Origin: Firmicutes bacterium UBA1764
GTDB lineage: Bacteria; Bacillota; Clostridia; Peptostreptococcales; Anaerovoracaceae
Assembly (NCBI GenBank): GCA_002315535.1
Contig: DCHA01000020.1
Coordinates: 7,873 to 39,969 of the forward strand
Length of the DNA stretch: 32,097 bases
Direction: 5' to 3'
Part shown: one piece after another, positions 31,734 through 32,097 of the stretch
Layout of the letters: every line of letters starts with the position of its first letter
Position numbering within the stretch: the stretch's first letter is position 1
The notes under the pieces: model-generated
Database searches by the model: none
Told to the model about the DNA's origin: nothing
What the model saw: only the letters and a program-made list of their open reading frames with translations
Program-made: the position numbers and the translations under genes

Positions 31734-32097
31734 ACATTTTTGATGAAAGATATCTTTCACCCATATCGGTGCAAAATGCCACGATATTCTTTCCGGCAGC
31801 CTCAGGTCTTTTAGCAATTTGAACAGCCGCATAGATATCTGCTCCGGAGGTAATTCCGACCAGAATACCCTCGGTTTTACCCATCAGCCTGCCATATTCA
31901 AAGGCGGCCTCATCGTCAACCTTGATTATTTCATCATAGACATCCTGGTCAAGCAGGCTCGGAACAAAGTTTGCTCCTATGCCCTGAAGCCCGTGAGGCC
32001 CTGCACAGCCCTCGGAAAGAAGAGGCGACTTTGCGGGCTCAACCGCAACGATTCTTGTTCTGCTTCCCTTTGACTTAAAATACTGTCCGCAGCCTGT
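31723..32097 (-). CDS. cysK: Cysteine synthase (O-acetylserine sulfhydrylase), C-terminal 124 residues only
   Basis: The window edge cuts this gene, and the start lies beyond 32097. The visible part has TGCGQYFKSK, then RIVAVEPAKSPLLS, GPHGLQGIGANFVP, and GILVGITSGADIYAA. The last contains the Ser that contacts the pyridine nitrogen of PLP. It ends DMGERYLSS, the usual CysK C-terminus. The PLP lysine lies outside the window. The enzyme makes cysteine from O-acetylserine and sulfide. CysM or cystathionine beta-synthase-like relatives cannot be excluded, but the GPHG..GIGA block favours CysK. Confidence 0.9.
   Translation of the reverse strand, partial: TGCGQYFKSKGSRTRIVAVEPAKSPLLSEGCAGPHGLQGIGANFVPSLLDQDVYDEIIKVDDEAAFEYGRLMGKTEGILVGITSGADIYAAVQIAKRPEAAGKNIVAFCTDMGERYLSSKMFQE

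Overview
The window looks like chromosome of a low-to-moderate GC Clostridia-type Firmicute. The evidence is the core gene order valS-rnc-smc-ftsY, Der/MiaB/site-2-protease neighbours, purine-rich Shine-Dalgarno sites, sigma-A-like promoters with 17 bp spacers, and a DUF975 protein. The MurE lacks the DNPR signature of the meso-diaminopimelate type, which hints at lysine- or ornithine-type peptidoglycan. The lineage cannot be fixed further from sequence alone.

Region 1 (1-1900, + strand, visibly AT-richer) is a small decayed accessory island. It holds a clear double-glycine leader peptide (18-260), a CPBP-type membrane protease interrupted by a shift at a run of seven T (443-1065), a second peptide with the same leader but ACG where ATG is expected (to 1296), and a 57-residue membrane protein (1309-1482). 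It ends with the start of a C39 bacteriocin-exporter peptidase whose catalytic Cys is Tyr (1644-1814). That fragment runs into what looks like the C-terminal end of a tyrosine recombinase, beside the 3' end of a tRNA-Thr(GGU) gene. The picture fits a bacteriocin- or peptide-signal element that entered at the tRNA and then lost most of its genes.

Region 2 (1942-16975, all - strand) is housekeeping. Read in the direction of transcription it runs valS, rnc, smc, ftsY, a class A penicillin-binding protein, a 140 bp inverted-repeat element, comEC, holA, rlmN and tRNA-Thr. The genes are nearly all translationally coupled. The SMC protein is about 200 residues shorter than usual, with the loss in the coiled-coil arms.

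Region 3 (17063-22154, - strand) is a complete branched-chain amino-acid ABC importer: substrate-binding lipoprotein, a terminator/attenuator, then livH, livM, livG and livF, with a terminator after livF. The binding protein is the most striking item in the window. Its halves are in swapped order compared with LivJ/LivK: signal peptide, then lobe II and the canonical C-terminus, a linker, then the canonical N-terminal lobe. This is what a natural circular permutation would look like.

Region 4 (22244-32097, - strand) is a second housekeeping run: cysK (partial, at the window edge), a CBS-ACT protein with its own promoter and terminator, then a tightly packed der-miaB-S2P-DUF975-murE-pepF-rluD-like-hypothetical operon.
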